Shown: positions 31,244 to 39,526 of the stretch, in pieces
How the letters are laid out: each line of letters begins with the position of its first letter
Numbering within the stretch: the stretch's first letter is position 1
Assembly: GCF_900546705.1 (NCBI RefSeq)
Contig: NZ_URDP01000006.1
Location: 7,194-71,193 of the forward strand
Direction: 5' to 3'
Origin: an uncultured Oscillibacter sp.
GTDB lineage: Bacteria; Bacillota; Clostridia; Oscillospirales; Oscillospiraceae
Length of the DNA stretch: 64,000 nt
Made by a program: the position numbers and the translations under genes
The notes under the pieces: model-generated
What the model saw: the letters and a program-made list of their open reading frames with translations, nothing else
Databases searched by the model: none
Told to the model about the DNA's origin: nothing

Positions 31244-32854
31244 TTACTGCTGTCCTGCCTGGCGTTTCAGTGCCGCCTCCACAAAGCCGTAAAACAGCGG
31301 ATGTGCGTGGTCGGGACGGCTCTTGAACTCCGGGTGGAACTGGGCGCCCACGAACCAGGGGTGGTCCGGCAGCTCCACCACTTCCACCAGATGACCGTTG
31401 GGGGACAGGCCCGCCAGCACCATGCCGGCCTGCTCCATCTGGGAGCGGTAGTCGTTGTTGAATTCAAAACGATGGCGGTGCCGCTCGGAAATCTCCGCCG
31501 TACCGTACAGGGCGCGGCTGCGTGTGCCCTCAGAGAGCACACAGGGATAGCGGCCCAGACGCATGGTGCCGCCCTTTTCCGTCACATTCACCTGATCGGG
31601 CATCAGCGCGATGACCGGATGATGGGTCGTGGCGGAGAACTCTGCGGAGTCCGCGTCCTCCCAGCCCAGCACATCCCGGGCAAATTCCACCACGGCCATC
31701 TGCATGCCCAGGCAGATGCCAAGATAGGGCACACCGTTTTCCCGGGCGTACTGACAGGCCAGGATCATGCCCTCCACGCCCCGGTCGCCAAAGCCGCCAG
31801 GCACCAGCACGCCGGATACGCCGCTCAGCACCTGGGCCACGTTCTCCTTGGTCAGCGTCTCGGAGTCCACCCAGAGGATGTCCACCACCGCGTCGTTGGC
31901 GGTACCCGCATGGTGCAGCGCCTCCACCACGGAGAGATATGCGTCATGAAGCTGGGTGTACTTGCCCACCAGGGCAATGGTGACCTTCTTGCTGGCACTC
32001 TTCTCCCGCTTGACCATGGCGCTCCACTCCCGCAGGTCCGGCTGGTGGGTGATGAGCCCCAGCTTGCGGCACACCACCTCGTCCAGGCCCTCCTTGGCCA
32101 GCAGCAGCGGCACCTCATAGAGGGTCTGGGCCGTGGCGTTCTGGATGACGCACTCCGGCTCCACATTGCAGAACAGGGCAATCTTGCGGCGGATGTCCTC
32201 CGTCAGCGGCGCATCACACCGGCACACCAGCACATCCGGCTGGATGCCCAGGGACAAAAGCTCCTTGACCGAGTGCTGGGTGGGCTTGCTCTTGAGCTCT
32301 CCGGAGCCGGGAATCTCCACCACCAGCGGCACATGGATGAACGCCACATCGCCCCGGGGCCGCTCTGCCGCCACCTGGCGGATGGCCTCCAGGAAGGGCT
32401 GGGACTCAATGTCGCCCACCGTGCCGCCGATCTCGCAGATGACCACATCCACGTCGTCGCCGGCCATGGCATAGATCCGACTTTTGATCTCGTTGGTGAT
32501 GTGGGGGATGATCTGCACCGTGGCGCCCAGGTAGTCGCCCCGGCGCTCCCGGTTCAGAACCGACCAGTAGATCTTGCCAGAGGACACGGAGCTGTTGCCG
32601 GTCAGGTCCTCATCCACAAACCGCTCATAGTGACCCAGGTCCAGGTCCGTCTCCGCGCCGTCGTCGGTGACGAATACCTCGCCGTGCTGATAGGGACTCA
32701 TGGTACCCGGGTCCACATTGATATAGGGATCCAGCTTCTGGTTGCGCACGCGGACGCCCCGCTGCTTCAAAAGCCGGCCCAGCGACGCCGCGCAGATTCC
32801 CTTGCCCAGTCCGGACACCACGCCGCCTGTGACAAATACATATTTGGTTGCCAT
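31244..32854 (-). CDS. pyrG: CTP synthase
   Basis: Makes CTP from UTP, ATP and glutamine. 536 residues: synthetase domain with KYVFVTGGVVSGLGKGI at the N-terminus, DPYINVDPGTMSPYQHGEVFVTDDGAETDLDLGHYERF, and a C-terminal class I amidotransferase domain with nucleophile Cys in YLGICLGMQ and the His-Glu pair in QFHPEFKS. Start MATKYVFV after AGGG. It is preceded by a 235-nt leader with a strong terminator, so attenuation is likely. Confidence 0.97.
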   Translation of the reverse strand: MATKYVFVTGGVVSGLGKGICAASLGRLLKQRGVRVRNQKLDPYINVDPGTMSPYQHGEVFVTDDGAETDLDLGHYERFVDEDLTGNSSVSSGKIYWSVLNRERRGDYLGATVQIIPHITNEIKSRIYAMAGDDVDVVICEIGGTVGDIESQPFLEAIRQVAAERPRGDVAFIHVPLVVEIPGSGELKSKPTQHSVKELLSLGIQPDVLVCRCDAPLTEDIRRKIALFCNVEPECVIQNATAQTLYEVPLLLAKEGLDEVVCRKLGLITHQPDLREWSAMVKREKSASKKVTIALVGKYTQLHDAYLSVVEALHHAGTANDAVVDILWVDSETLTKENVAQVLSGVSGVLVPGGFGDRGVEGMILACQYARENGVPYLGICLGMQMAVVEFARDVLGWEDADSAEFSATTHHPVIALMPDQVNVTEKGGTMRLGRYPCVLSEGTRSRALYGTAEISERHRHRFEFNNDYRSQMEQAGMVLAGLSPNGHLVEVVELPDHPWFVGAQFHPEFKSRPDHAHPLFYGFVEAALKRQAGQQ

Positions 32855-32942
32855 ACACACACCCTGCCTTTCTGCCTTATCCTGCCCCGTTTCAGGGGAC
32901 TGTACGCCCCGCACGCACAAAACCGGCAAATCTTTCCCAAAT

Positions 32943-33016
32943 AAAAAGCACCGCCGGATCCGTCAGCGGCTAAAAGTCCCTGTTGCTTTCGGGACTTTCA
33001 GCTGCGATCCGCGGTG
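32943..33016 (-). terminator. Attenuator hairpin in the pyrG leader, T-box-like
   Basis: Minus-strand CACCGC, GGATC, GCAGC and AAAGTCCC pair with GGGACTTT, GCTG, GGATCC and GCGGTG, followed by CTTTTT. Just upstream and overlapping is AGGCGACACCGCGG, which differs from the T-box core AGGTGGCACCGCGG of the asnB leader in this window at two positions, both inside the tRNA-binding UGGN. There is no room for a canonical stem I after the predicted promoter. Confidence 0.7.
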
Positions 33017-33091
33017 TCGCCTGATGTTCGATTGTCGCCGATGCGGCCCACGCCGCAAACCGCTGCCAAAGCGTTTCCAAAATACTTTCCA

Positions 33092-33120
33092 ACTATAGCA
33101 CGCTGCCCTGAAAAAGTCAA
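33092..33120 (-). promoter_or_regulatory. pyrG promoter
   Basis: Minus strand TTGACT (33120-33115), 17-nt spacer, TATAGT (33097-33092). It gives a leader of about 235 nt. Confidence 0.75.
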
Positions 33121-33178
33121 CGGCGCTGCTTTGAACAGTTTGTGCATTGGAGGAAGCCGATTTTGTAAAAAATGACGG

Positions 33179-33260
33179 TTGACTTTACCCCTTTAAAGCT
33201 GTATGTTGTAAAAGTAACATGGGATGATTGGAAGCATCCCATCCTCCGCCCGCGGGGAGG
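33179..33260 (+). promoter_or_regulatory. Promoter and leader hairpins of first TrpXYZ-type operon
   Basis: TTGACT (33179-33184), 17 nt, TATGTT (33202-33207). The leader then has a perfect 8-bp hairpin ATGGGATG / CATCCCAT (33219-33242) and CCTCC / GGAGG (33243-33260), with no T run. No T-box core is present, unlike the paralogous operon. Confidence 0.55.
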
Positions 33261-33315
33261 CCGTCGGCACCCCCGGTTCCGGTGGGAACGATGCAATGAA
33301 AAGGAGAGCTCTGCC

Positions 33316-34299
33316 ATGAAAAAGAAATTGCTTGCTTTGACCCTGGCGGGTGTGATGACCCTTGGCCTGGCCGCCTGCGGCAGCACGGAAGAAACCCAAG
33401 AGCCCGCCGCCTCCGGCGACGGCACCTATACCATTGGTATTTGCCAGCTGGTCCAGCACGACGCGCTGGATGCCGCAACCCAGGGCTTTATGGACGCAGT
33501 CAAGGAGGGCCTGGGCGAAGAGAACGTCCACTTCCTGGAGCAGAACGCCGCCAACGACCCTGCGGCCTGCTCCTCCATCTGCGGCCAGTTTGTCTCTGAG
33601 GGCGTAGATCTGATCCTGGCCAACGCCACCCCGGCTCTGCAGGCCGCCGTGGCCGCCACCGGCTCTATTCCCATTCTGGGCACCTCCGTCACCGAGTACG
33701 GCGTGGCCCTGGACATTGACGATTTTGACGGCACCGTGGGCGGCAACGTCTCCGGCACCTCCGACCTGGCGCCTCTGGACCAACAGGCCGCCATGGTCAA
33801 GGAGCTGTTCCCCAACGCCAAGACCGTGGGACTGCTGTACTGCTCCGGCGAGGCCAACAGCCAGTATCAGGTGGACACCGTCAAGGGCTACCTGGAGGAT
33901 CTGGGCTACACCTGCGAGCTCTACAGCTTCGTGGACTCCAACGACGTCACCTCTGTCACCAAGACCGCCTGCGACAACAGCGATGTGATCTACATCCCCA
34001 CCGACAATACCGCCGCCTCCAATGCCGAGGCCATCAACAACGTGGCTCAGCCCGCCGGCGTTCCCATTGTGGCCGGTGAGGAAGGCATCTGTGCCGGCTG
34101 CGGCGTGGCGACGCTGTCCATCAGCTATTATGACCTGGGTGTGGCTACCGGCAAGATGGCCGTGCGCATTCTCAAGGACGGCGAGGACATCTCCACCATG
34201 GCCATTGAGTACGCCCCCGAGTTCACCAAGAAGTATAATGTGGACCTGGCGGACGCTCTGGGCGTGGCCATTCCCGATGACTACGTGGCCATCAGCTGA
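33316..34299 (+). CDS. ABC transporter substrate-binding lipoprotein (ABC_sub_bind/TrpX family)
   Basis: 327-residue periplasmic-binding-type lipoprotein: lysine-rich start, hydrophobic stretch and lipobox LAAC with Cys21. The mature part has TYTIGICQLVQHDALDAATQGFMDAVKEG, DLILANATPALQAA, and PILGTSVTEYG, typical of the family Pfam calls ABC_sub_bind, which includes TrpX. The family often carries aromatic amino acids or related metabolites. Start at 33316 after GGAGA. First gene of a three-gene operon; the binding-site residues do not let me name the ligand. Confidence 0.9.
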   Translation: MKKKLLALTLAGVMTLGLAACGSTEETQEPAASGDGTYTIGICQLVQHDALDAATQGFMDAVKEGLGEENVHFLEQNAANDPAACSSICGQFVSEGVDLILANATPALQAAVAATGSIPILGTSVTEYGVALDIDDFDGTVGGNVSGTSDLAPLDQQAAMVKELFPNAKTVGLLYCSGEANSQYQVDTVKGYLEDLGYTCELYSFVDSNDVTSVTKTACDNSDVIYIPTDNTAASNAEAINNVAQPAGVPIVAGEEGICAGCGVATLSISYYDLGVATGKMAVRILKDGEDISTMAIEYAPEFTKKYNVDLADALGVAIPDDYVAIS

Positions 34300-34407
34300 T
34301 TTCAACACTTCTTTGCAAAAATCCGCGGGAGAGGGCTTCCCTTTCCCGCGGCTTTCTGCAAACCGGACGGTTTGCAGTACCCAAGGTAAAATTGGAGGAA
34401 CGCAACC

Positions 34408-35379
34408 ATGCTAGACTTCTCAAACCTGATTTCCAGCCTGCCCGGCGGCGTGGCCCAGGGGCTGATCTGGGGCATTATGGCCATCGGCGTGTATCTTACC
34501 TACAAAATTCTGGACATTGCCGACCTGACCGTGGACGGGACCATGTCCACCGGCGGCGCCGTGTGCGTCATGATGGTCCTGAGCGGACACAGTATGCCCG
34601 CGGCACTGGCAGCCGCCTTCCTGGCCGGAATGGCCGCCGGCTTCATCACCGGCTTTTTGCACACGGTCATGGGCATCCAGGCACTGCTGGCCGGCATATT
34701 GACCCAGCTCTCCCTCTACACCATCAACCTCAAGATCCTGGGCTGGGGCTCCGGTGCCGGCAAGGCCAATCAGGCCATCAGCGTGGACAAGTACGACCTG
34801 GTGGTCTCCTCCCGCTATCTTTTTGACGGGAACTATCCCTGGTACAAAAGCCCCATTTTGTGGGGTGCCGTGTTCTGCCTGGTGATCATTCTGGTGCTCT
34901 ACTGGTTTTTCGGCACGGAGCTGGGCTGCTCCATCCGCGCCACCGGTGCCAACCCCAACATGAGCCGGGCCCAGGGCATCAACGTGGACTTCAACAAGGT
35001 CCTGGGATTGATGATTTCCAACGGTCTGGTAGCGCTGTCCTCCGGTCTGCTGGCGCAGTATCAGGGCTTCATCGACATCAACTCCGGCCGCGGCGCCATC
35101 GTCATCGGTCTTGCCGCCGTTATCATCGGTGAGGTGCTCTTCTCCAAGATCTTCCGCAACTTTGGACTGAAGCTGGCCGCCGTGGTGCTGGGCGCCATCA
35201 TTTACTACCTGGTCATGCAGGTGGTGCTGTGGCTGCGGGTGGACTCCGACATGCTCAAGCTCCTGACCGCCGTGGTGGTGGCCGTGTTCCTGGCCGTTCC
35301 CTATCTCAAGGACAAGTACAGCCGCCCCCGTGCTCCGGCCGCGGCCCAGGCAGTCAAAGGAGGCGACCAAAATGCTTGA
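34408..35379 (+). CDS. ABC transporter permease (TrpY type)
   Basis: 323-residue integral membrane protein of the BPD_transp_2 family, about eight to nine helices. LIWGIMAIGVYLTYKILDIADLTVDGTMSTGGAV at the N-terminus and ATGANPNMSRAQGINVDFNKVLGLMISNGLVALSSGLLAQYQG contain the segment contacting the ATPase. ATG at 34408 follows GGAGGAA. Its stop overlaps the ATPase start by 8 nt. It lies about 110 nt after the binding protein, and a paralogue occurs at 38588. Confidence 0.93.
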   Translation: MLDFSNLISSLPGGVAQGLIWGIMAIGVYLTYKILDIADLTVDGTMSTGGAVCVMMVLSGHSMPAALAAAFLAGMAAGFITGFLHTVMGIQALLAGILTQLSLYTINLKILGWGSGAGKANQAISVDKYDLVVSSRYLFDGNYPWYKSPILWGAVFCLVIILVLYWFFGTELGCSIRATGANPNMSRAQGINVDFNKVLGLMISNGLVALSSGLLAQYQGFIDINSGRGAIVIGLAAVIIGEVLFSKIFRNFGLKLAAVVLGAIIYYLVMQVVLWLRVDSDMLKLLTAVVVAVFLAVPYLKDKYSRPRAPAAAQAVKGGDQNA

Positions 35380-36166
35380 ACTGAAGAATGTCTGGAAGGT
35401 GTTCAACGCGGGCACCGTCAACGAAAAGCAGGCCCTCCGGGGCGTGGATCTGACCTTGAACGACGGTGATTTCGTCACGGTCATCGGCGGCAACGGCGCC
35501 GGAAAATCCACCATGCTCAACGCCGTGGCCGGTACCTACGGCGTGGACGCGGGCTCCATCGTGATTGACGGCACCGACGTCACCCGTCTGCCGGAGTACA
35601 AGCGAGCCTCTCTGATCGGGCGGGTATTCCAGGACCCCATGCTGGGCACCGCCCCCACCATGCAGATCGAGGAGAACATGGCCTTGGCAGCCCGCCGGGG
35701 TCAGCGCCGGGGCTTGGGCTGGGGCATCACCCGCGCGGAGCGGGAGGAGTACCGCCATCTTTTGGAGCGGCTGGACCTGGGTCTGGAGGACCGCCTCACC
35801 AGCAAGGTGGGACTGCTCTCCGGCGGCCAGCGGCAGGCGCTGACGCTTCTGATGGCCTCCATGAAAAAGCCCAAGCTGCTGCTGCTGGACGAACACACCG
35901 CCGCCCTGGACCCCAAGACCGCCGCCAAGGTGCTCTCCCTCTCCGATCAGATCGTGGCGGAAAACCATTTGACCACCATGATGGTCACCCACAACATGCG
36001 GGACGCCATTGCCCACGGCAACCGGCTTATTATGATGTATGACGGCCGGATCGTCATTGACGTGGCCGGTGAAGAGAAGAAGAAACTCACCGTGCCCGAC
36101 CTGCTGGCCCTGTTCAGCAAGGTCAGCGGCAGCGACGAGGCAGACGACAAGCTGCTTCTCTCCTGA
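35372..36166 (+). CDS. ABC transporter ATP-binding protein (TrpZ type)
   Basis: 264 residues. Walker A GGNGAGKST, signature LLSGGQRQALTLLMA, Walker B LLLLDEHTAALDPKTA, H-loop MMVTHNMRDA. The DEHTAALDP form is characteristic of this transporter family and is shared with the paralogue at 39519. Start MLELKNVWKVFNAGT at 35372 after AAAGGAGG; an upstream in-frame ATG inside the permease was not used. Confidence 0.94.
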   Translation: MLELKNVWKVFNAGTVNEKQALRGVDLTLNDGDFVTVIGGNGAGKSTMLNAVAGTYGVDAGSIVIDGTDVTRLPEYKRASLIGRVFQDPMLGTAPTMQIEENMALAARRGQRRGLGWGITRAEREEYRHLLERLDLGLEDRLTSKVGLLSGGQRQALTLLMASMKKPKLLLLDEHTAALDPKTAAKVLSLSDQIVAENHLTTMMVTHNMRDAIAHGNRLIMMYDGRIVIDVAGEEKKKLTVPDLLALFSKVSGSDEADDKLLLS

Positions 36167-36174
36167 ACGCCCAG

Positions 36175-36206
36175 CCGCGCTCCCGGAGTCCTCTCCGGGA
36201 GCGCGG
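36175..36206 (+). terminator. Terminator of first TrpXYZ-type operon
   Basis: 14-bp perfect stem CCGCGCTCCCGGAG / CTCCGGGAGCGCGG, TCCT loop, short T run. Confidence 0.8.
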
Positions 36207-36275
36207 TTTCCACCCGCTGACGCCGCAGGCGGTACGGCATGAAATGGGCAAGCCCAAATTTATGCAAATTGGTGG

Positions 36276-36304
36276 TTGACAACCGTCCGCCTCATGCGTA
36301 TAAT
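36276..36304 (+). promoter_or_regulatory. Consensus promoter of the T-box operon
   Basis: TTGACA (36276-36281), exactly 17 nt, TATAAT (36299-36304): a perfect sigma-A promoter. Confidence 0.88.
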
Positions 36305-36310
36305 ACAGAT

Positions 36311-36588
36311 AATTTCAAATTCAAACCTGTGAGCAAGAAGAGTAACCGGTTCCGGTCACCTTTCAGAGAGCTGCGGATGGTGGGATCGCGGCAGAGAACG
36401 TTCCGGTGAATGGACTTGCGAGGGCAGAGCGAACAGCCATCGGCTCAGTAGCCTCTGACGGGGTCCGCACCCGTTACCAGGGCGGCACGGATGATTGTCC
36501 GTGGAACGAGCGGGCGCATTACGCGTCAACTTGGGTGGTACCGCAGGATCAGAAGTCTTGTCCCAAATCTGGGACGGGGCTTTTTTTA
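36311..36588 (+). ncRNA. T-box riboswitch, tryptophan type
   Basis: Leader that reads uncharged tRNA to control the downstream transporter. Stem I is closed by GCAAG / CTTGC, with AGTAA on the 5' side and GGATGGTG in the distal part. The 3' specifier region reads GAA-TGG-A, so the specifier codon is TGG (36411-36413), i.e. Trp. The antiterminator core GGGTGGTACCGC is at 36533-36544. The terminator GTCTTGTCCC / GGGACGGGGC with T7 is at 36555-36587. The specifier call rests on the usual GAA-NNN-purine pattern and was not folded by program. Confidence 0.88.
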
Positions 36589-36610
36589 TTGCCCGGAAAG
36601 GAGCGTCTTT

Positions 36611-36664
36611 ATGAAAGAAAATACCCGGCGATGGCGCCTTGGAGCTTTGGTTTTTCCCCGCTGA
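36611..36664 (+). CDS. 17-residue ORF between T-box and trpX
   Basis: ATG at 36611 with AAAGGAG seven nt upstream gives MKENTRRWRLGALVFPR and a stop 35 nt before trpX. One Trp codon and three Arg codons lie in its centre. It might be translated and couple ribosomes to the operon, or be a chance ORF. No terminator follows it, so classical attenuation is not indicated. Confidence 0.3.
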   Translation: MKENTRRWRLGALVFPR

Positions 36665-36699
36665 CACAGCAAATTTTGTGAATTAAAGGAGAATTGACT

Positions 36700-37680
36700 A
36701 TGAAAAAGTTCCGTATGATCGCCGCCGCTCTGGCCCTCGTCCTCGCTCTGCCTCTGACCGCCTGCGGCCAGAAAGAAGAATCCGAACACAAGATGTACTC
36801 CATCGGCATCAACCAGTACGGCGAGCACGCCTCCCTGGATAACTGCCGGGAGGGCTTCCTTCAGGGCCTGGCCGAGGCCGGGCTGGTGGAGGGTACCGAC
36901 TTCACCGTAGACTACCAGAACGCCGGCTTTGACGACAACATTGCCCGCCAGATCGCCGACTCCTTCTCCGCGGCCGATGTGGATCTGATGGTGGGCATCG
37001 CCACCAACTCCGCCACCGCCTGCTATGCCGCCGCGGAGAACAAGGATATTCCCGTGATCTTCACCGCCATTACCGACCCCGTTCAAGCGGGATTGGACTC
37101 CGGCAACGTGACCGGTACCTCCGATAAGCTGCCCGTGGAGGCCCAGCTGGATCTGATCCGTCAGCTCCAGCCCGAGGCCAAGACCATCGGCATCCTCTAC
37201 ACCACCAGCGAGCCCAACTCCGTCTCCGCCATTGCCGAGTATCAGGATAAGGCGCCGGACTACGGCTTCACCATCGACGCCATCGGTGTTACCTCCCAGT
37301 CCGAAGTCACCCAGGCGGCGGACACCCTCATCTCCCACGGTGTGGACGCCATGTCCAACCTGACGGACAACAACGTGGTGGGCGTGCTGCCCTCCATTCT
37401 GGAAAAGGCCAACGAGGCAGGCATCCCCGTCTACGGCTCCGAGGTGGAACAGGTGAAGCTGGGGTGCGTCGCCTCTGCCGGCATCGACTATGTCCAGCTG
37501 GGCAAGCAGACGGGCCTCATGGCCGCCAAGGTCCTGCGGGGTGAGGCCACCTGCGCCGACCTGCCCTATGAGACGATCTCTGAATACAGCATCTATATCA
37601 ACTCTCCGGCGCTGGACGCCATGGGCATTACGGTCCCCGCCGACATCGCCGAAAAGGCCGTGGAGAGCTCGGCCCAATAA
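36700..37680 (+). CDS. trpX: Substrate-binding lipoprotein, T-box controlled (TrpX)
   Basis: 326-residue lipoprotein of the same family as the protein at 33316. Signal peptide with lipobox LTAC, Cys22, then YSIGINQYGEHASLDNCREGFLQGLAEAGL and GIATNSATACYAAAENKDIPVIFTAITDPVQAGL, which matches the family core closely. The tryptophan T-box upstream makes tryptophan, or a product or precursor of it, the likely substrate. Start at 36700 after AAAGGAG; an in-frame TTG two codons earlier is less likely. Confidence 0.9.
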   Translation: MKKFRMIAAALALVLALPLTACGQKEESEHKMYSIGINQYGEHASLDNCREGFLQGLAEAGLVEGTDFTVDYQNAGFDDNIARQIADSFSAADVDLMVGIATNSATACYAAAENKDIPVIFTAITDPVQAGLDSGNVTGTSDKLPVEAQLDLIRQLQPEAKTIGILYTTSEPNSVSAIAEYQDKAPDYGFTIDAIGVTSQSEVTQAADTLISHGVDAMSNLTDNNVVGVLPSILEKANEAGIPVYGSEVEQVKLGCVASAGIDYVQLGKQTGLMAAKVLRGEATCADLPYETISEYSIYINSPALDAMGITVPADIAEKAVESSAQ

Positions 37681-37698
37681 ATCTCAGGAGGAATACTT

Positions 37699-38565
37699 AT
37701 GAAACTGGTCACCTATCGTTTCCGGGACGCTGAACATGTCGGCGCCCTCACCGCCGACGGCACCTGCGTGGCGCCGCTCCCCTTTGCCGATATGAACGCC
37801 CTGATTGAGACCGCGTCTCCGGCACAGCTGCGGACGCTGGCCGCCCAGGCAGAGGAAGCCGGCGCCGTGATCCCTGTAGACCAGGTCACGCTTCTTGCCC
37901 CCATTCCCCGTCCCCGGCAGGATGTTTTGTGCCTGGGCATGAACTATCGGGATCATGAGGCGGAGGCGGCCCGCTACGACGCGGACGCCTTTACCAAGGA
38001 AAAACCGGTGGCCGTTTACTTCTCCAAGCGAGTCAATGAGGCTGTGGCCCCCGGCGGCAACATCCCCCGCCATGCGGGCCTGGTGGAAAAGCTGGACTAC
38101 GAAGTGGAGCTGGGCGTCATCCTGGGCAAGACTGCCCGGGATGTTCCCGCCGAGCAGGCTGCAGAGTATATCTTTGGCTACACCATCATCAACGACGTCT
38201 CCGCCCGGGATCTTCAGACCGGCCACAAGCAGTGGTATTTCGGCAAGAGTCTGGATGGCTTCACCCCCATGGGCCCCTGCATCGTCACCGCCGATGAGAT
38301 CGCCTTCCCCCCGGCGCTGGAGATTTCCTCCGCCGTTAACAGGGAACCCCGTCAGCACTCCAACACCCGTCTGTTCCTGACCGATATCCCCACGCTTCTG
38401 GCCGAGCTTACCGCCGGTATGACGCTGCTGCCCGGCACCATCATTGCCACCGGCACCCCCGCCGGTGTGGGCATGGGCTTCGACCCGCCCCGGTTCCTCT
38501 CTGAGGGCGACACCGTCTCCTGCACCATCGAGGGAATCGGCACACTGACCAATACTGTCCGCTGA
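37699..38565 (+). CDS. Fumarylacetoacetate hydrolase (FAH) family protein
   Basis: 288-residue enzyme of the FAH superfamily, which includes hydrolases, decarboxylases and isomerases of 2-oxo acids. The catalytic domain (about residues 75-288) has LGMNYRDHEAE, LDYEVELGVILGK (metal-binding acidic residues), YTIINDVSARDLQ, GKSLDGFTPMGPCIV, and IIATGTPAGVGMGFDPPRFL. ATG follows AGGAGG. It lies 18 nt after trpX and 22 nt before the permease, so it is embedded in the transporter operon. A link to breakdown of an imported aromatic compound is inferred from position only. Confidence 0.9.
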   Translation: MKLVTYRFRDAEHVGALTADGTCVAPLPFADMNALIETASPAQLRTLAAQAEEAGAVIPVDQVTLLAPIPRPRQDVLCLGMNYRDHEAEAARYDADAFTKEKPVAVYFSKRVNEAVAPGGNIPRHAGLVEKLDYEVELGVILGKTARDVPAEQAAEYIFGYTIINDVSARDLQTGHKQWYFGKSLDGFTPMGPCIVTADEIAFPPALEISSAVNREPRQHSNTRLFLTDIPTLLAELTAGMTLLPGTIIATGTPAGVGMGFDPPRFLSEGDTVSCTIEGIGTLTNTVR

Positions 38566-38587
38566 GCGGGCAAAGGAGGCCTTCTTT

Positions 38588-39526
38588 ATGTCCGACCTGC
38601 TCATCAGCACCCTGACTCAGGGGCTGATTTACGCGCTGATCTCCTTCGGCGTGTACATCACCTACTCCATTCTGGATTTCCCCGATCTGGGTGTGGACGG
38701 CACTTTCCCTCTGGGTGCCGCCGTCACCGCCGTGCTGCTGACCCGGGGTGTCAATCCCTTTGCGACGCTGATTGCCGCTCTGGCGGTGGGCGCTTTGGCG
38801 GGTCTTTTCACCGGCATCGTCCATGTGTGTCTGAAGGTCCGCAATCTGCTGGCCGGCATTATCACCATGACGGCCCTGTTTTCCATCAATCTCCAGATCG
38901 CCGGTTCCAATCTGACCGTGGACCGGAGCGTGGAAACCATCTTCACCGCCTCCTGGGCGGAGGCGCTGCTGGGCGGCATGAACCTGATGGAGCGCAAGCT
39001 GGTGATCTCCCTGGTACTGGTGCTGGTGGTGAAGCTGGCGCTGGACCTGTACTTTAAGACCAAGTCCGGCCTGCTGCTGCGGGCGGTGGGCGACAACGCC
39101 GATCTTGTGACCACGCTGGGCAAGGACCGGGGCGCGGTGAAAATCTTCGGTCTTGTGCTCTCCAATGCCCTGGTAGCCCTGGCCGGCAGCGTGGTGTGCC
39201 ACGAGCAGCGCAGCTTTTCCGCCACCATGGGCACCGGCCAGCTGGTCTACGGCCTGGCCGCCGTCATCATCGGCATATCCATCATGAACTTCTACACCGG
39301 CACCGGACCCATCCGCCGGGCCCGCAAAGTCCGGGGGCTGCGGCTGCTGGCCTCCCCCAAGGGAACCACCGCCGTGGTGCTGGGCAGCATTCTTTACAAG
39401 CTGTGCATCCAGGCAGCATTGAATCTGGGACTGCCCGCCAACATGATGAAGCTGGCCACAGCCGTGCTGTTTTTGCTGGTGCTGGTGGCCTCCGGTCGGA
39501 AAGGAGAGGCGATCATTCATGCTTGA
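38588..39526 (+). CDS. trpY: ABC transporter permease (TrpY)
   Basis: 312-residue BPD_transp_2 membrane protein, paralogous to 34408: QGLIYALISFGVYITYSILDFPDLGVDGTFPLGAAV at the N-terminus; RAVGDNADLVTTLGKDRGAVKIFGLVLSNALVALAG contains the ATPase contact. Its stop overlaps the ATPase start by 8 nt, the same ATGCTTGA junction as in the first operon, indicating duplication of an ancestral operon. Confidence 0.93.
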   Translation: MSDLLISTLTQGLIYALISFGVYITYSILDFPDLGVDGTFPLGAAVTAVLLTRGVNPFATLIAALAVGALAGLFTGIVHVCLKVRNLLAGIITMTALFSINLQIAGSNLTVDRSVETIFTASWAEALLGGMNLMERKLVISLVLVLVVKLALDLYFKTKSGLLLRAVGDNADLVTTLGKDRGAVKIFGLVLSNALVALAGSVVCHEQRSFSATMGTGQLVYGLAAVIIGISIMNFYTGTGPIRRARKVRGLRLLASPKGTTAVVLGSILYKLCIQAALNLGLPANMMKLATAVLFLLVLVASGRKGEAIIHA

